64,000 nt of DNA from Mauremys mutica. Lineage: Eukaryota > Chordata > Testudines > Geoemydidae. The notes beneath the pieces were generated by a model that made no database searches, had not been told where the DNA came from, and was given only the letters and a program-made list of their open reading frames with translations. Position 1 is the first letter of the stretch; each line of letters begins with the position of its first letter. Shown in pieces: positions 10,490-23,100 of the stretch. Position numbers and translations under genes: made by a program. The DNA is taken from contig NC_059084.1 in assembly GCF_020497125.1 (NCBI RefSeq), forward strand, positions 39,998,399 through 40,062,398, in the 5' to 3' direction.

Positions 10490-11245
10490 AGGCTTTGCTG
10501 TCCTGCCCATGACACCCAGTGCTGCCAGTGTCCCTCAGTCCTGACCCACAGCCCCTACCCGCAATGATATTCCATCTCTGGGCTCACTCGCTCACACTCT
10601 CTCTCTTCCCCCCCCCCAGCTTTGTCAGTGCCTTTCAGTCTTGACCCACAGCCCCCTGCTATCCCGGTTCTGGACTCCCCCTTCTCCACACACTGCAAGC
10701 TCTGCCAATGTTCACTAGTCCTGGCCCGCAGCCCCCTGCTGTTCTGTTTCTGGCATTGTTCCCTCTCTCATACACACAGCTCTGCTGATTCACCTTAAAG
10801 CCAACCCATAGACCCCTGATCCCTAACCCTAGCCCTAACCGTATCCCAGTCCTGGGCATCTCCTAGCCCTCACCTCTGCCAATGCCTGTTAATCCTAACC
10901 TGCAGCCACCTGTTAGTTCATCTCTGGGCTCTCACATACACAGCTCTGCTGATGCACTGCTATCCTGACACACAGCATTTGCTGTCCCAGCCCTGCCCCC
11001 ACCTCCCACAGCTCTGACTTTGCCCCTCAGTCCTGACCCAAAGCCCCCTGCTATCACAGCCCTGGTTTCCCTTCACAGCTCTGCGGACGTACCTCAGGCC
11101 TGCACTATAATACCCCTACTATACCTGTCTGAAAACTACTTCCCAGCTCCACCAATACACCATAATCGTGAGTTACCACCCCCTTGGTTCTGGCTGTCCT
11201 GCTCCAAACACACAACACTGACAATTCCCCTGACCGGTGCTGAAT
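10490..11245. repeat. Diverged C-rich minisatellite
   Basis: A unit of roughly 90-110 bases recurs, each with blocks like CAGCTCTGCTGATGC, CAGTCCTGACCCACAGCCCCCTGCT and a TCCCAG..CTGGG stretch. I count about seven imperfect units. One unit holds CCCTAACCCTAGCCCTAACC (10821-10840), a short vertebrate-telomere-like run. ORFs in this region come from the repeat and are not genes. Confidence 0.7.
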
Positions 11246-13409
11246 TTGTAATTTGAAAGCAATTAGCAATTAGGTGGTGGGCCTCAATCAATTTTTATAC
11301 ATTCATAAATGATGCAGCACATGCAGAGGTCCCAGGGCTATGAACAGCCAAGCCTAGAGGTGCCGGGGCACAGCCCTGGCAAGCCCTGGTACAAATTAAG
11401 CACAGGAGCTCAATCTTTGTAGCTTAACAAAAAGAGGGATAAGGGATGACATGATCACCCATCTATAAGTACCTACATAGGGAAAAATATTTAATAATGG
11501 GCTGTTCAGTCCGGCAGAGAATGGTATGACATGATCCAGTGGCTGGAAGTTGAAGCTGGACAAATTCTGACTGCAAATAACCTTAAAATTTTTAGCAATT
11601 GGAGTAATTAACCACTTGAAGAATTTACCAAGGGTTGTGGTGTATTCTCCATCACAGATTTCTTAACTCAAGATTTGATATATATATTTTCCCTAAAAGA
11701 TCTGCTCTAGAAATAATTTTGGGACATTTTCTGGCCTGTGCTATATAATAACTCAGACTAGAAGATCACAGTGGCCACTCAAGACATGGAATGTATTAAT
11801 CCATTTATGAATCAGTGATTAGAACCATAATTGCAGTCCTGTGCCTCTGACTCCATAGCAATGTATAAGTGAAGCATGGATTCTTTGTAAAGGAATTATA
11901 AAGAAAATGCATCCCTACTTATTCAAAATAACTCTGAAGGGAACCCCAAATTCTTGTAGCCCTCATTAGAGATGATATACTACCTTTTGCAATCAATGAA
12001 CTATGACAACTGCTGTTGTCAGTTAGGTGCGTGTGTGCTCTCTCCATATGCTGTCCCAATCCTGCACAGATAGTTGGTTCAGCAGACCTCGATAGTACTA
12101 CCCAGAAAGAACAACCACCAGCACGGTTCGGTGACAAAGGCTCAAGACACTGTCCTAGCGCCCTGGCTCTGTGGATACAGGTGCACTAACACATGAGTGC
12201 CCAGTGACAAAAAGCGGCGCAGTCAGCAGCAGAACTTTTTGCTTTCCTCAAGGTCACACATAGGATTAAAGTGAGTCACCCTAATATTTATAGACTGAGA
12301 CAAACAACTTTCATACCATCTTATGTGTTTCATGACCTCCACTTGTATCATGCTCCAGGTGTCTCCAGCACAACGTCCCTATTCATCACTTCTGTCAAAT
12401 CCTCTTATCTGATGTTAGACCAAGATGTCTTTTGTACTGTGTTCTTACACATATCCAGTATTTGTAGCTTCATAGGAGTGTCTGTGTTTTAGCAACACTA
12501 GCAATACTTTTGCCAAAGTCATAGAGTGAACTTGTTAATATCTACTTTAATACGTGGCCTAACTTTGGTTCACAGCCTCTGGTTCAGGCCTCAGAACTTC
12601 CATAAGGCCCAAAGGTCAGGCTTTCTCTTTCTCCTACAACTACCAGGTGCAATCAATAAGCCAAATAGCCAGTATGACCCAGGGACAGTCATGGATTTGG
12701 GTTTCAAAAAAAGTTGAAGAAAGGCAATGCCATTTTCTTCCAAAGCTCCATTTTGCTTAATTGAGACAAGAAGTTTCCATAAGTCTGATGACACCCTAAT
12801 GTTGGATCATATCAATGGCCCCGATTCAAGAGTTTTTCTGCTTTTCTTCTAAGTTCAATTGATCCAGTGAAATCAACAAAATGACTCATATGCTCAGAGT
12901 CAAGTATGTGCTTGAGGGCTTGGCTCTACGAACTAAAAGACTTTTCCGTTGTAATTCCTACCCCTGAAAAATCTTTCTCGGATCTGAAACTCAACCTGGG
13001 TTTTCATTCCTACATAGTATCATTCTAGAAATCAAATCTGGCTTTCATACTTCCCAACAACAGCGCTACCTTCAGATTTTGCATGCCATGACAACTGTGT
13101 AGCTCCATTCAGTCTCCTGCAGTTAAACAGCAAAATCAGTGCAGCTCTGCTGGTTTAGCCCTTGCCTTTGAAGGAGTTGTGCTGATTCATACAAATTGGA
13201 AACCTGGTCCATTGACTTTGATACAATGAATTTGATTTACACTAGCTCTGGAAATGTTTAATTGACTGTGATGAAGCTGTGCTGATTCATGGCAGCTTGA
13301 GATGTGTCTCACTGACTTCACAGGACAAATAGAGAAGTAAGATAAATAGTATTGGTGAAGACAATGGAGGCATTCTACCAGGGAGAGTCAGCTCAGATGA
13401 TTCAATGTG
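11246..13409. other. Intergenic, no gene seen
   Basis: A/T-rich sequence with no ORF beyond 73 codons and no recognisable motif, RNA or mobile element. Confidence 0.4.
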
Positions 13410-13939
13410 GATAAAGGATCACTGATAGTAGAAGTCTGAGGGTGAAATCCAGGCCCCATTCAAACCAAGGTCAACATTCCTATTGACACCCATCAATGGG
13501 CCAGGAATTCATTCTGAGATTTTCTCCACTCACTGATTAATATAGAATCTATCTCTATTCGTAGCACTATTTTCAGAAAGGAATACATTGCTGGAAATTA
13601 TGTTTTCTCCTGGAAAATTCAGAAGAACGTACATTTGGACCGCAAGAGGATTTTTCTCAACTTAATGTGGAAGATTTTTTTTATATTGATTCAGGTGACG
13701 CCCATTTACCTTCTCCTATGGGGCCTTGTTTGAGAGTTAGCTCTTGTCCACACTCACAAGGGATGCAAGATCTCCCTACAGAAGGTTACTAGATATAACA
13801 AACGGTAGTCTTCAAGAAGTCATAACTCACTTGTAGTCTGCATTTAAATTACAGTATGGTTGACTGTATTTGAGGATTGAAAGAGAGGTGAGAATATTCA
13901 TTTTGCTTGCTTGCTTTTTCACAATAAATGCTTCTAAAT

Positions 13940-14249
13940 CAGGGGTCAGCAACCTTTCAGAAGTGGTGTGCCGAGTCTTCATTTATTCACTCTAATTTAA
14001 AGTTTCGTGTGCCGGTAATACATTTTAACATTTTTGAAGGTCTCTTTCTATAACTCTGTAATATATAACTGAACTATTGTTGTATGTAAAGTAAATAAGG
14101 TTTTTAAAATGTTTAAGAAGCTTCATTTAAAATTAAATTAAAATGCAGAGTCCCCCGGACCGGTGGCCAGGACCCGGGTCGTGTGAGTGCCACTGAAAAT
14201 CAGCTCGAGTGCAGCCTTCGGTACGCGTGCCATAGGTTGCCTACCCCTG
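13940..14249. mobile_element. hAT non-autonomous element (MITE), 310 bp
   Basis: The ends are CAGGGGTCAGCAACCT and, in reverse complement, CAGGGGTAGGCAACCT (14 of 16 match). The element is flanked by a perfect 8-bp duplication, TTCTAAAT (13932-13939 and 14250-14257), the hAT hallmark. The paralogous position near 36975 in duplication copy B is empty, so the insertion came after the duplication. It has no coding capacity. Confidence 0.9.
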
Positions 14250-15679
14250 TTCTAAATGAATCTTTCTGACTTTTTGTGGCTGGTATGTCAAAGTTCCTGA
14301 GTGTGTGTGGCACCAACACCCAATGAAATTTAATGAGAGTTGAGTGATAATTCCTTTATACACTTTTGAAAATCAAGCTAAATTTAATTTCTGTAGTGTA
14401 TTTAAAGTTTTTTAATTTGACTAAGTGTGCTTTGCAGTGATACATATTTCCACAACATTGTTTATGAATATTGAACCATATTCTGATCTTGTTCTGATCA
14501 ATGTGAATCTGATGAAAATTCACATAAATCTGTGAAGTGCCTTTGAATTTTATTGTAGTTGAAAGTAAAGTCAATGGAGATCTAATGTGGTAACATTGAT
14601 AAGAGAGGTTGAAGATTCACAACCTATTGTCTGCAATCAAATTTAAAATACAATGCAAAGAGTGGCAATTTTTTTTTAAAAGTCTCTGTTATGAAATACG
14701 AATAATCTTTTCAATATAACCTCATGATTAGTTAGATTTATTGGCTGTAACTCTCTTCTCATTTTCATCATTTTCACAAGTCAATAACTCCATTGACTTC
14801 AGTGTAGATACTACTGATTTCCTGCAGCAGGAGTGAGAGGAAAATCTTGAGAAGCAGTAGCTTAGGAATAAGATTAGAGAAGTCTGAAGACAGTAAAGGG
14901 AGACTTAACTGTAATGCAGTAAGGAGTACTTGTCATATCATGTGAATGCTATTCCTAGGAATGACACAACATGTATATATTGCCATGTAGCTGATCTTCA
15001 AAATGAATTTTTGAGGGCACGATTCCCCTCTCATTTACACAACTTCTATACCAGTGCGACTCCAGTGAATGGAGATTCAGCCCCACTGACTGCAATGCAA
15101 TTATGGCATCTAGGGCCAGTTAGAGGGAATGCAAGTTCTTCTAGTCTGCATCTTGATTCTACCTAAATATATCTACGTATTACTTCTTATATATTATTAT
15201 GTTATTTTTCTGGTATATATGGTCTGTATGCTATATACACTGAAGGTCTCCTATATTGCAACCAATCTATTTTGTGAAATTAGTTTAAAAACGGGAATCT
15301 TGGTTATTCATAAGATTACTGGTGTTTGATTAATTTTGAGATTATATTGTGAAATCCTCTCTCCAGAAGTTTATTTAAACAGTCCAAATGACTGAATGCA
15401 CCTCTATCTGAGAAAATCAAGAATGTTATTTTTCCCCTTCTCTACTCAAATGCTGGGAAAATGGAGATTCAGTAACTCAAATTATTGTGCTAACGTATTT
15501 TAATGTAGCTCAGTATATTAATATGTTATATGAAATGTGTAGAATATCACAAGATCTCTCCCTCTCTCCATTTCACTGTTGGTCTGTCTAGATGCTTCAA
15601 TTGCCAAAATGCTGTAGTTTCTGAAGAAATACCAGACTGAAACTTTAATCTTTGTTCCCACAGAAGGAGCTCTCAAACA

Positions 15680-16546
15680 ATGGAACCCAATAATCATACC
15701 AGGGTGACCGAGTTCATCATGCAGGGGCTCTTTGACCATCCTCACCATCAGGGGCTGTTCTTTGGGCTATTCCTCTGCCTTTCTACAGCTGTCATCATGG
15801 GCAATTCCCTGATCATTGTGGCTATTTTCCTACACCCACCTCTCCACACCCCCATGTACTTCTTCATTGCCAATTTGGCCACCCTCGACATTATGTGCAG
15901 TTGTTCAGTTTTGCCCAAGATGATGAAAAACCTGATGCAGGAGAAAAAAACCATCTCCTTTGATGGCTGCATGGCCCAGGTCTTTGCGTTCACTTTTTCA
16001 ATGGCGACAGAGCTTATGCTCCTCACTATCATGTCATATGACAGGTATGTAGCCATCTGCCACCCCTTGCGCTATGTCAACCTCATGACCAAGAGAATTT
16101 GCATCAGTTTAGCCATTGGGGTCTGGGCTGTGGGTGTTGTCAATTCAGTGGTGAACACATTGCTCATGCTGCGCTTGGATTTTTGCGGACCCAACCTCAT
16201 CCAGCATTTCTTCTGTGAGATCCCACCACTATTGGCACTGTCCTGCAGCTCCATCTACCTCAACCAAGTTATGATGTTCTTGGCAGACATCTTCCTGGCC
16301 ATGGGAAACTTCCTGCTGACCATCGTGTCCTATAGCTTTATCATCATCACCATCCTGAAAATCCGGAGCTCCAAAGGAAAGCAGAAAGCCTTCGCCACTT
16401 GTTCTTCCCACTTGCTTGTGGTCACCTTGTTCTATTCCTGCATCATTTACACCTACATCCGGCCAACCTCCAGTTATTCCCTGGATAATGTACACTTTAG
16501 CGACTCCCATCCTGAACCCTCTGATCTACAGTCTGCGCTGTGTTGA
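15680..16546 (+). pseudogene. Olfactory receptor (class II, OR13-like), broken in TM7
   Basis: A G-protein-coupled odorant receptor locus. The frame runs from ATG 15680 through GN in TM1, LHTPMYFF, MSYDRYVAICHPL at the end of TM3, the HFFCEIPPLLALSC loop, and KAFATCSSHLLVV in TM6. At about 16484 some 20 bases present in the paralog (38425-39360) are missing. This shifts the frame, so TM7 is misread and the protein ends at 288 residues with a foreign tail. The expected TM7 (NPLIY) is readable in another frame. A second deletion joins the end of TM7 directly to 3' flanking DNA at about 16538, removing the C-terminal tail. A pyrimidine-rich AG (tttgttcccacag, ending 15663) just upstream looks like the usual OR 5'-UTR splice acceptor. 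Confidence 0.9.
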
Positions 16547-17091
16547 ATCACACTAGCTTGACCAAGGCTCATTGGTATGAGAATTTTCAAATATTTAGGT
16601 ATCGAGTGTGATTTTCATAAAACATAAAACTCCATGGTTTCATTGGGTGTTACTTGCCCAGATGCTTCTGAAAATCTTATTAGGTGTTTTAATAGCTATA
16701 AAAGTCTGCCCATTGTGTATAAAAATATTTTGCATGCAATCTCATTGAATCGGAATACTATATTTCATCCTAAATTAGTAATTATGATAAAAATACCATT
16801 TTTCTCTGTTTTCTAATTTATTTTAAGACGTTAAAACCACAAACATTTCAAAAATATATCTGTTAAGATCTGGAGCTGTCATTGTCATTTGTCATGCGAT
16901 TGGGTCAGAGATTATAATAGAACTATTTTTATTAAGGTACATTTTTACATAGCTGTAAAAATACACTTTCAGCATGAGAAATGTTGGGTTTTCAAAAGGT
17001 CTCTTTTGTGGATAAGGCGATGTCTCAATCCCAACTACATATAAATGAAACCGTTGTTCTCTGTTAGCAGAATTGAGTGTATTGTTCTCTG

Positions 17092-17575
17092 AAAACATCC
17101 ACTCAATCTGCAGTGGCAGTCCAAAAAGTGAACAGAATGTTGAGAATCATCAAGAAAGGGACAGATAATAAGACAGAAAATATCATATTGCCTCTATATA
17201 AATGGTATTCCCACACCTTAAATAGTGCATGCAGATGTGGTCTCCCCATCTCAGAAAAGATATATTCAAATTGGAAAAGGTTCAGAAAAGGGCAACAAAA
17301 ATGATTAGGAGTATAGAATGGCTTCTGTATGAGGAGAGATTAATAAAACTGGGATAGGTCCATCAGTGGCTATTAGCCAGGATGGACAGGAATGTTGTCC
17401 CAAGCCTATGTTTGCCAGAAGCTGGGATTGGGTGACAGAGCATGGATCACTTGATGATTACCTGTCTGTTCATTCCCTTTGGGGCACCTGATATTGGCCA
17501 TGTCAGAGGACAGGATATTGGGTTTGATGGACCTATGGTCTGACCCAGTATGGCCGTTCTTATATTCATATGTTC
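17092..17575 (+). mobile_element. CR1 LINE fragment
   Basis: Encodes a decayed piece of the CR1 reverse transcriptase end (VNRMLRIIKKGTDNKTENIILPLYK), then, after an internal deletion, the 3' untranslated end (ATGGACCTATGGTCTGACCCAGTATGGCCGTTCTTAT). The paralogous site in copy B (about 40310) lacks it, so it inserted after the duplication. Confidence 0.8.
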
Positions 17576-19067
17576 ACAATACATCGTTCACTGAAGTCGG
17601 GGGTTTCATGTCCAATTATTGCTGCTGACGTATCTTAGAACCTCCATCATTTAATAACTTTTTGACCTTTTATTAAAGTGCACGAAAAAGAAACATAAAA
17701 AAAAAAATCTCTGGTATTTTTTTAATAAATAAAGTATTAAGTAAGGATTTCATGTTAACAATTACCATGATTCCTTTCCTTCTAGCCATATAGAGTGTTT
17801 TATATGGAAATTTTCCTTTTATGGAGGAGAGATGGTTATTGTCAAGGAAACATTGTTTTTGAGCAAGTTGATGTCAGTGGGAATACCCTGAATAGATAAC
17901 ATTGAACTGTAGATAAGCTGTAGACAAAAGCTATTGGTCCTTACATGATCCCTAGGATGTGTCATTGAAGTAGTTTCAAGAAGTATATACATTAATAGCT
18001 GGCAAAGATGTATATAAACTTTGTAGTGTGTGGCATGAATAGGATTTGCGATATCTTCCTGTACCTAAACCCCTGCGTCTGGTCCTGGCTACCATGGGCA
18101 CAGAGCAATTACAAGCATGATAAAGTAACTTGAGTTATGAGCTGGAGTGGAACTGAGTTTCTAGATCCCAAATAACTGGATGAATTGTTCTCCCAGAACT
18201 GGATGAATTGTTCTGAGTTAAGTGAGTGGAAAAGGCACTGGAGGAAAACAACACAAAGCAGGGAAGGAAAATGACAGTTGTGGGAAGAAGTTACAGCAGG
18301 AACCCACAGTTTGTATTCCCAGTGTTATTTGGGATGTAGGTGAACCAGTGGAGGGAGTGTGGGTGGTGTCAGTTGATTCCCTCTATCTGGCCAGTTTTGT
18401 CAGAACACCTTTCAGAATCAAGACACAGAAGATGTAACGATGTCATAGTGGATCTAGGATCTCAGCATTTGGTGTAGTGGGTAACCAGAATGGTAAAGCT
18501 CTCTCCTTCCAGTCCACGCATCACCCTCTGATCCCATGCAGTCACCCCCCAGATACTTGATATTCCAGAAGGTTTGGCATTCAACATTCACCCATCATTC
18601 AGGTGATTTCAGCTGTGAACATTTCCACCCATTTCTTGAGTCTCTGGGCTTCTTTGCATGACAATCCTTGAAAATCTTACCATATATGCCTCTGACCAAC
18701 AGGACCTGTCTATGGAGCTATGCCAATTTACACCACCATGGTTCTAATGCTGTATTTTATGTCAATTTACCCTGGATTCTCCCTAATGGGCAATTTTAAT
18801 ATCCTAATTGGATGATTTCTTCTAAAAGATCTTCTGCAATTCAAACAAAAGTTAATTCAGGGAAGGCCTCTGTCCTTTGTTATTCAGAAGGTTAGATTAG
18901 ATTATCACAATGGTTTTTTCTAGCATTATAATGTGTGAACCTATGAATCTACCATTCTGCTAAATGGATCTATTGAGACTAATTCTCATTGACAATGACA
19001 GAAATATACACCACTCTAGCAGTGGAAAGGGGCTTTAAAATTGGAGTAAGTTATATTTAGGCCATGT
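17576..19067. other. Non-coding part of duplication copy A
   Basis: Aligns with about 40325-41900. No gene supported. The 71-codon ORF at 18222 is not kept open in the paralog. Confidence 0.4.
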
Positions 19068-19265
19068 CTACGGTACAGACCTATAAAAAATCCACAACCA
19101 TGAGCAACACAGTTATACCAAAATAACTGTCAGAGTAGACAGCACTGTGTGGATGGGAGAGCTTCTCCCATCAACATAGCTACCACCTCTTGGGGAGATG
19201 GATTACTTACATTGACAGAAGGGTGAAGCTGCACCACTGTAGTGCTGCACGTGAAGGGAAGCCCT
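19068..19265. mobile_element. MITE-like repeat, shared by both duplication copies
   Basis: Begins GGCCATGTCTAC and holds an internal AACATAGCTACCACCTCTTGGGGAGATGGATTA block also found at 41978-42012, with a decayed relative at about 32070-32130. The GTCTAC-type end resembles Harbinger-derived MITEs. No target duplication was identified. Confidence 0.4.
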
Positions 19266-19399
19266 TAGACTCATGGTGAGGTGCCTTTATATGACTGGAT
19301 GGATATAAAATAACCTTAAGGTGTATACACAAAGGGACTTAGGCACCTAACTTACACTTTGGGTGCCTAAGTCCCAGAATAAAGCATCACTGATATTCA

Positions 19400-19401
19400 A
19401 A

Positions 19402-19433
<32 letters not shown>

Positions 19434-19434
19434 A
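19400..19434 (+). repeat. (GAAA)n microsatellite
   Basis: About nine AAAG units. The array is missing at the matching place in copy B (about 42205). Confidence 0.9.
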
Positions 19435-19875
19435 CTCAGCTTCTGCTGAAAATTGATGGGCCCCCAAACTCTCTCAGCACCTATGTTTTTGCAAAAAAAA
19501 GTCCCATAGGCACCTAGGGGCATGCAGACGGCTGTCCACTGAAAGCATCTGGGTGTTTTAGCCCTGGAACAATTCGTGAAGCAGGAGAAGATAGATGTTC
19601 TTCTGCCTCACTTACTATAAAGCTGTGACTCTCCCTGAGGATATTCCAGGTTATCAGGCACCTCGTTACCCCGCCCCCACGGCCCTTAGTATGAGAAAGC
19701 CTTGTCAGTGCCTGCTGAGTGTAGCTCCCTGACTCCACGATCCAGAGGTGACGCAGAACTTCCCCTTTTTGCCCATACAGGCTCCACTGTTCCTTTGCAG
19801 GTTTGCAAGAGACACACCCCAGGCCTGGAGCCCTTCAAGAATCCTCCTGGAGACTCCAACCACTGATTCACTGGA

Positions 19876-20101
19876 GCAAAGAATCCTGTGGCACCTTATA
19901 GACTAACAGATGTTTGGGAGCATAAGCTTTCGTGGGTGAATACCCACTTCGTCGGATGCATCCGACGAAGACTTGCATCCGAAGAAGTGGGTAGTCACCC
20001 ACGAAAGCTCATGCTCCCAAATGTCTGTTAGTCTATAAGGTACCACAGGATTCTTTGCTGCTTTTACAGATCCAGACCAACACGGCTACCCCTCTGATAC
20101 T
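19876..20101. mobile_element. Penelope-like tail insertion, inverted duplicate form
   Basis: Two copies of a Penelope 3' tail lie head to head. The left arm (19876-19954) is the reverse complement of the right arm (about 19974-20057), and only the right copy continues to the full end (ACACGGCTACCCCTCTGATACT). The right half matches the tail of the Penelope-like element at 55214-55346. A 12-bp duplication, TGATTCACTGGA, flanks it (19864-19875 and 20102-20113). Copy B has the empty site near 42583-42596. No coding sequence is present. Confidence 0.85.
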
Positions 20102-20170
20102 TGATTCACTGGACATTCCCAGATTGACTACTCCCAAATGAGCATGATCCTCAACCGGCACAAATCTCAT

Positions 20171-23100
20171 AACTCCATTGATTTCATTGGAGCTATGCTA
20201 AATTAGAGTAGCTAAGGTCCTGACAATGTTTCATGCAAATATTACCAGGGTTAGCATGAGTCCAGATATGCCAATGGATGGATAATTTGGAAACTAACTT
20301 CCTCATCATTCAATGAGTATGAATCACTGATGACTTACAATTTGTGTAACCATTTAACTCGGTGCAAAGTTACCGTGATTCTCCTCTTGCCTACAGCAGC
20401 TTCAAACCAGAGCAGCTCAGATGTGGTCACCAACACCAGATATAAGATGTTGGAGAATCAGGTCCATCAATTGCTTTGAAGTTATTTCAGATACAAACTA
20501 CTGGAAGTGAGAAGAGAATGAAATGAGGAAAGCAAAGTGGATGGTGAAATGATACTAGTGGTATAAAGGAGTAGGGAATTCTAGATTAACGCTCCTGATT
20601 CTCATTTACACTAAGGGCTAGAGTCACAAAGGGACTTAGGTATTGTAACACTGAGCATTATCATCCTTAATTTATGGGCACCTAGAAAATTGCTGAGCTT
20701 CACAAAGCCTGAGTCAGGCACTCAGTTGCCTTATACAATGAGTGGAGAGATAAATGGAATCCACAAAAGGCGGCAGGCTAGATGGCACCCCACCTAAGCT
20801 CACCAATGGGAAATGACAAAGAGGGGTTGGTGTCCTAAGCCCACCCCTCTTGGGACTTTGGCACCTGAACCCAGGCTAGAGGGAGACACCTACCTCTGCT
20901 TGGGATTCTCTACTGTGGGCCTTCTCTTGGAGGTGTTTCTTGCAGGAAGCCAGGGGGGAGGCACTCCCTCATAACTTTTAGCTTTGTGGGGAAGGCACTC
21001 CCCTGGGACGGGGAGATCTTGATTCATGTCTTTCCTCTACCTGAGGAGATGTGACCAGGAATCTGTCACCACTCTGGTGAGTGTTATGAGCATAGGGATA
21101 GTCTGTTGAAAGGTCTCCTTCAGTGTCTCCTGGGGAAGCTGTTCCATTTTTTGATAAACACTTCAAGAGTCATTGGACTGGAGAGAGAGAGAGAGAGAGA
21201 AAATATGAGAATGAGTTTGGAGCCTAGTGGTTAGAACATTCCCTTAGGATGTGGCAGAACTAGGATCCTGGCTCTCTGCTGTAGTGAATTTCTTAAAAAA
21301 TGTGTATTCACAGTGGAACAGTTTCAACAGGAGTCCAACACCAGCCTATCCCATAGGCCAGTGGTAAGAGCACTCACATAAGAAGGTCTATTGTGGTCAT
21401 CTGCTCTGACTGCATGCCTGCCATAGGTTATATGGTTTCCCCAAAATTATTTTTTTCCTTAAACTGGAGAAGATCTTTAAACAAAATCCTATATGGATTT
21501 TAAAATTGCCATTGAGGGAGAATCCACCAAATAATGGGAAAACTTTGTTAGAACGACTAGATTTCCACTGGCATAAATTACCGTAACTCCATTAAAATCA
21601 ATGACCAAGGTTTTGTTGTGTTTCCTGTACTATACGTTTTGCAATGAACAAAAGTTAAACTCTTCCTGTTTAAAAAAAACCTGTTTATGAAATTCAGCCA
21701 AACTGGAACAAACTGGTTTGTTTATGTGAAAGGAATTGTACTAAGTGGTCTCCAGTGCTCCTGGTAAATTAACTGCTTGTCCTGGGAATGAGCTTGAAAG
21801 AGTCTAAAAATGGGTGGAAATGTTTCCAGTTGAAATCACCAAAATGATTGCTGAATGTTGATGGGAGGAGGCTGCCACACCTTCTGGAATATTATTTATC
21901 TGGGGGTCATTCAATGTGATCAGAGGGGACTGGAAGGAGAGAATTTTACCATCATGGCAGCCATCTCCACCAACTCCTGAGTCCCTCGATCCACCATGAC
22001 ACCTTTCAAAATTTTGCCCATATCCTGAAAGGCATCCTGCCCCAAACTGGACAGCCAGAAGAAAACAAATTACATCACCCTCATTCCATTGGCTGTGGCT
22101 AAATCCCAAACAACACCAAGAACATGAGCCTATGGGTACTGCTGTCATCCCCTCCCCTATGTCTAATTTTCCTCCCCTGCTTTGTTTCTTCTCTTTCTTG
22201 CTTCTTTCCATTTATGTCTTGTCTAGGAAGAGTCGGACTTAGCCGCCATAACAGAACCAACCTTTGCAACGGTGTTGTGGTCCTGTGACCAGAATGTCAG
22301 CTAAAAGCAACCCCTTAAGCAGCCTGGCTCTGGCACAAGTTTGACTGATCTCAGAGTGTCAGATCAGACCAAAAGGTGGCAGCTGACTTTTTTTTATCTG
22401 TTTTTGATGTGTGTTTGTTTTGTTCCAGGATGAGTTTCCAACAATAACAACAGCTTAAGACCATTGAAACTAATGTTTTCTCTTTCCTTCCCAAAAACAA
22501 CAGCAAAGACCTTCTTTAATACCATCTCAGATGCCCTATGAACAAAGGTTTTTCATATAAAAGATCTATAAAGCTAAAGGGAAAGAGTGAAAATGTTGCC
22601 ATGAAATCCTTAATTAATCCTTCACTAGACTGTGATTCAGCACCTCTGGCTTTCTATTCCAAGCTCTGTCACTAGCCTTCCGGGTGTTCTTGGGCAAGTT
22701 TTTCAATTCTCTCTACTCAAAATTAAAATATTCTATTCAGTTCAACATATTGAAACATTTTGATTCAGGCAACCTCAACCCAGGAAAAAAATATTATGTT
22801 TCAGATTTCTGGAAATAAATAAGTTCTTGGCAATTTTATGTGGGAAACTTTGATTTTGCAGAAACTGTATTTTTTGTTTTTCAGTTTTTTAAAATATTTT
22901 CTACAGAAAATTTGTGAACAGCTCTAGTTACTTTAAAAAATGAAAGTTTCTCCTGGGGTGGAGTGCTGAAGCAGATTGCGTGGCTGCTGATTTTGAGCAG
23001 CCTGATAACAGGGCTCTTAGAGGAGCACAACAGGGGGCAATTTGAATCAGGGAGACTTTGAGGCAACATTTTGATAATGAGCACCTGTAATGTGTATTTC

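Larger units (their letters stand above)
13410..20170 (+). repeat. Segmental duplication, copy A (OR block)
   Basis: Aligns in the same order and orientation with 36433-42653. Shared landmarks: CTATTGACACCCATCAATG (13483 / 36485), the OR coding regions (15680 / 38425), TTTCATGTCCAATTATTGCTGCTGAC (17605 / 40349), GCAGGGAAGGAAAATGA (18259 / 40963), and TAGGCTCCACTG-like sequence (19790 / 42527). Similarity in non-coding parts looks to be of the order of 80-85% by eye. Insertions present only in this copy: a hAT MITE (13940-14249), a CR1 fragment (17092-17575), a GAAA array and a Penelope tail (19876-20101). Confidence 0.85.

Noticed and set aside
19876..20101. Hairpin considered as CRISPR-like repeat or a structured RNA gene
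   Set aside because: Only two inverted arms, sequence matches Penelope tails, and a target duplication shows it is an insertion.
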